Assembly (NCBI RefSeq): GCF_024494725.1
Contig: NZ_JANHDK010000004.1
Location: 124,001-188,000 of the forward strand
DNA: 64,000 bases
Source: Haloplanus ruber
GTDB taxonomy: Archaea; Halobacteriota; Halobacteria; Halobacteriales; Haloferacaceae
Direction: 5' to 3'
Every line of letters begins with the position of its first letter. Position 1 is the stretch's first letter. The position numbers were made by a program, and so were the translations under genes. Positions 61,625 to 64,000 of this stretch are shown piece by piece. The notes below the pieces were generated by a model. That model made no database searches. It saw only the letters and a program-made list of their open reading frames with translations, and had not been told where the DNA came from.

Positions 61625-63841
61625 TCATTCCAGAAGGACTCGTTCGAGCGCAGCCTCCACTACCGCATTTCGGGTTTCATAGGGGCTTGCATCGTTCTCA
61701 GCGACGGCAGCAAGGTGAGCCGACAACGAGCCTGAATCGTGAAGCGTAATCTCTCGAACTTCCTTGTCGAGGCCTGCCGCTTCTTTAAGCAGGTTGAGTG
61801 TGAGTTTCTCCATACTATCAATATGCTTCTCCGTAGCGACTCGCGCGAGGAGCTCTTCCAGTGCGGCATCCACCTCAAGATCAAGCGAACGTTCAATAGG
61901 CGCTGTGTCCGCCCATGCATCCGTTCCTCGAAGGATATCTGAAATATAGCTCTCGACAGTAGATTGAACAAATATGTCTAGCGAATTATCTACCTCCTCG
62001 GCATGCTGTCGCGCGAGCTCCCGTACAGCAGGGTCAACTTCGACCGTGAACGACGATTTTTCCGAGGTATCCTCTTGTTCTTCGAGTTGGGTCACTGTTG
62101 TCGCTTCCAATTCAGCTGTCCCGTGTTCAGTAGATTGCTCCTTGACGTCTTCTTCACTCGTTTTTTCACCTCCCGTTTCTGCGTCTGGCTCGGACTCCTC
62201 CTCATTTGTTTTCTCGGTGTGAATCTCCCTGGCTGTTGATTGTAGCCGTGAGTCTTCGATTTCAGTCTGCCCAGGTGGCTGGATAGTGTCGATAAGTCCC
62301 TCAACGGATGTTTTGAGGTCTGAATCACCGAGTCCTATTTCTGAGCTTCGTGTTATCGATTTCTCTGGAAGTTCTGGCCCTATCGTTGGATAGAGACGAT
62401 TATGATTGGCCTCCACGTTCCTGTTCGTATCGGGGGAAGCAGCCTCCTGCCCAGCTGTGTTCGGTGACGATCCGATATGAAGACGTTCCTTGATAGCAGT
62501 CGTCTTGACTCCCTCTTGACTAAGATCGATATCGTTCCGGCGGCCTATCTCTGGAATCTCCTCAACAGCGTCTAAGAGTGCAGCATCTGCACGGGACGTA
62601 TCGACTTGTCCCTCACGATTCCGGACCTGCTGTTCGATATAGGTATTCACCCATGGTGGCGCGATGTACTGTCCATCCCGGTAGAGGGTCTCTTCACCCT
62701 CCGAACCGGTCGCCCAAGAGAAAGAATTCCACTTGTCTTTGTATCGCTGGAGGCTGTCGCCCTGCTGATGCTCGATGACAGTATGAATTGGCGACACGGA
62801 TTCGACAACATCGCTCAGAACCTCCTCCGGTGGGTGGTTCGAAAACTCGTGCGCCGAGACGGTGCCGGCGAAATCGCTCTGAGTCTTGGCTTCCGTAGCT
62901 CCTCCCTGTATCTGAATGAGGGTCGCGCTGGCGTCGTCCTTGATAGACTCAAATAGTCGGCCACTGCTTCCATCTACTGGGACTTCGGGGCCAGCAATAG
63001 TGACTCCCCCGTGTTCGAAACACTCGGCTGTTGAGGTGAATTCGGGGACTGACGTGACATTCCCGTGGTCGTATCCGAGCGCATCGTACAGCTTGGCGAC
63101 GTGCCCGGCGAGAATGACGGGAATGGAAACATCAAGTTCGTCCTCGACGGCTGCAAATAGCGTTGCCAAGTGAACGCCGGTCAATCCGCTTGCGGTACAG
63201 AGTGTCTTGGACCCTGCATTCGTTCGTGCGGTAACTTCGCCGACGATCTCGGTCAGCTGGGCCTCCATCTCTTCGTTCGTGGCAGCAGTAAGAAAGAGGA
63301 TATCCACTTCTGGATACGCGTTTGGTTCCAACCCTGGATAGCCAGCGGCGTCACGTCCCGTGAAATCTCCCGTTGCAAGGATCCGTACTTGCTGTTCTCC
63401 GTCCGAAATATGGATCAAGAAGCCACAGGCTCCGGGGGCGTGGCCGGTGGACACTGGATGAACCTTTATGCTATCACCGAGGATATCGTGCCATTCAGAA
63501 ATAGGTTCGACGCGTCCGAGTAATTGGTCAGTATTTGAAAGATCGTATCTGCGTTCGCCTTCGGTGAACACATTGTTGAGAACAGCCGCCGTATCAGGGC
63601 TGGTAATAATCGGGGCACCGTGGCGATGAGCATCGTCGATTGATTTGTAGTGATCTAGATGTGCGTGGGTGAGGAGAATCGCCGATAGGTGCTCGTCCGC
63701 CCCGAGCAATGCGTCTAGGTCTACCCCGTCTCCGGCATCAACAAGAAGACAAGAGGTAGACTCCACATGGTTCTCGCTGATACGGATAACATATGACTCG
63801 TTACCTTTCCTTGGGTTGGCATGTTCATACGAGATATCCAC
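61625..63841 (-). CDS. Large metallo-beta-lactamase (beta-CASP-like) protein with acidic linker and C-terminal RHH-like domain
   Basis: 738 residues. MBL motif LLTHAHLDHYKSIDDAHRHGAP (about 56-77), later His in VSTGHAPGA and Asp in LATGDFTG. A beta-CASP-like insertion follows (LTGVHLATLFAAVEDEL, then VILAGHVAKLYDALGYD). Residues about 470-610 are low complexity and acidic, without a fixed fold. The C-terminus has SFTVEVDPAVRELARQHAEEVDNSLDIF, resembling a ribbon-helix-helix or helical oligomerisation unit. RNase J/CPSF relatives are nucleases; this one may be a plasmid nucleic-acid enzyme, but the evidence for activity is limited to the ligands. Confidence 0.7.
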   Translation of the reverse strand: MDISYEHANPRKGNESYVIRISENHVESTSCLLVDAGDGVDLDALLGADEHLSAILLTHAHLDHYKSIDDAHRHGAPIITSPDTAAVLNNVFTEGERRYDLSNTDQLLGRVEPISEWHDILGDSIKVHPVSTGHAPGACGFLIHISDGEQQVRILATGDFTGRDAAGYPGLEPNAYPEVDILFLTAATNEEMEAQLTEIVGEVTARTNAGSKTLCTASGLTGVHLATLFAAVEDELDVSIPVILAGHVAKLYDALGYDHGNVTSVPEFTSTAECFEHGGVTIAGPEVPVDGSSGRLFESIKDDASATLIQIQGGATEAKTQSDFAGTVSAHEFSNHPPEEVLSDVVESVSPIHTVIEHQQGDSLQRYKDKWNSFSWATGSEGEETLYRDGQYIAPPWVNTYIEQQVRNREGQVDTSRADAALLDAVEEIPEIGRRNDIDLSQEGVKTTAIKERLHIGSSPNTAGQEAASPDTNRNVEANHNRLYPTIGPELPEKSITRSSEIGLGDSDLKTSVEGLIDTIQPPGQTEIEDSRLQSTAREIHTEKTNEEESEPDAETGGEKTSEEDVKEQSTEHGTAELEATTVTQLEEQEDTSEKSSFTVEVDPAVRELARQHAEEVDNSLDIFVQSTVESYISDILRGTDAWADTAPIERSLDLEVDAALEELLARVATEKHIDSMEKLTLNLLKEAAGLDKEVREITLHDSGSLSAHLAAVAENDASPYETRNAVVEAALERVLLE

Positions 63842-63928
63842 GTGCTACATCACATTCTCAACTATCATTAAGTATATGATCATCAGGTTGACTAGAACCG
63901 GTCGACACAATTTATTATCTTGTTCTCA

Positions 63929-64000
63929 GGCTCTGTTGAAATTCTCAGATCTAATACTTCCCCGTGAGATGCTCTGTCGCAAATCGAATTTCATACTTGA
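63929..64000. mobile_element. Left end of another IS5-type element (runs off the window)
   Basis: GGCTCTGTTGAAATTCTCAG at 63929-63948 matches the left end of the element at 127 (GGCTTTGTTGAAATCCTCAG) with two differences in 20. The rest lies beyond the window edge, so size and transposase content are unknown. Confidence 0.6.

Overview
The window is accessory DNA from a halophilic archaeon (class Halobacteria). The evidence is the acidic predicted proteins, Tat-type lipoprotein signals, small haloarchaea-specific families (zinc ribbon, DUF7333-, DUF7512- and DUF7521-like), haloarchaeal insertion-sequence families and the plasmid OB-fold protein. A ParA gene with a small partner and flanking repeats, two toxin-antitoxin loci, IS remnants and many broken genes suggest a plasmid, megaplasmid or chromosomal island. 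No replication initiator, rRNA, tRNA or CRISPR array was recognised.

Layout. 1-6980: IS-rich and AT-richer, with a miniature element, an intact IS4-type transposase, an IS6-type element killed by one stop codon and small orphan genes. 7000-13450: enolase-superfamily protein, an ABCE1-like ATPase lacking every Fe-S cysteine and frameshifted, a frameshifted BASS transporter, an RNase Z-like hydrolase, a ferritin-like protein and an SMR exporter. 13600-21700: quinol-type nitric oxide reductase, a MATE pump with TetR regulators, a flavin monooxygenase-like protein and a universal stress protein. 21840-25200: a graveyard with an Avs/STAND-like defence gene remnant, a broken IS4-type transposase and a frameshifted MFS gene.

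25200-39400 is the most coherent block, a sulfane-sulfur (persulfide/thiosulfate) region. It has two rhodanese-metallo-beta-lactamase fusions, two single rhodaneses, TusA, two DsrE-type proteins, DUF302, DUF2270, two YeeE/YedE half-transporters, two TSUP exporters with a DUF7512 mini-protein, a winged-helix regulator with a CX5C pair, then SCO/TlpA/CcdA thiol-redox genes. It runs into cytochrome bd oxidase (39531-41967). A short CAATAYT motif recurs upstream of many of these genes and of cydA. The rhodanese-MBL proteins share a C-terminal LELGPNNCA tail; one copy has lost it to an in-frame TAG, and a third copy of the tail survives as a stub fused in frame to the MFS gene.

42200-45530: a dead MazF/PemK toxin with its winged-helix partner, then parA and partner between TACATAATCTACA-type repeats, and a chimeric HTH/ABC fragment. 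45788-56860: zinc alcohol dehydrogenase, MobA, an oxalate/formate-type MFS carrier and a molybdenum formate dehydrogenase operon (NuoF-like, HoxU/NuoG-like, catalytic subunit, DUF1641, second molybdopterin subunit). 57166-64000: universal stress protein, OB-fold plasmid protein, ribbon-helix-helix/PIN toxin-antitoxin pair, a large MBL/beta-CASP-like protein and the start of another IS5-type end.

At least eleven stop or frameshift lesions were read in eight otherwise recognisable genes. They may be real decay or partly assembly error. All family assignments come from reading motifs; no database search was possible.
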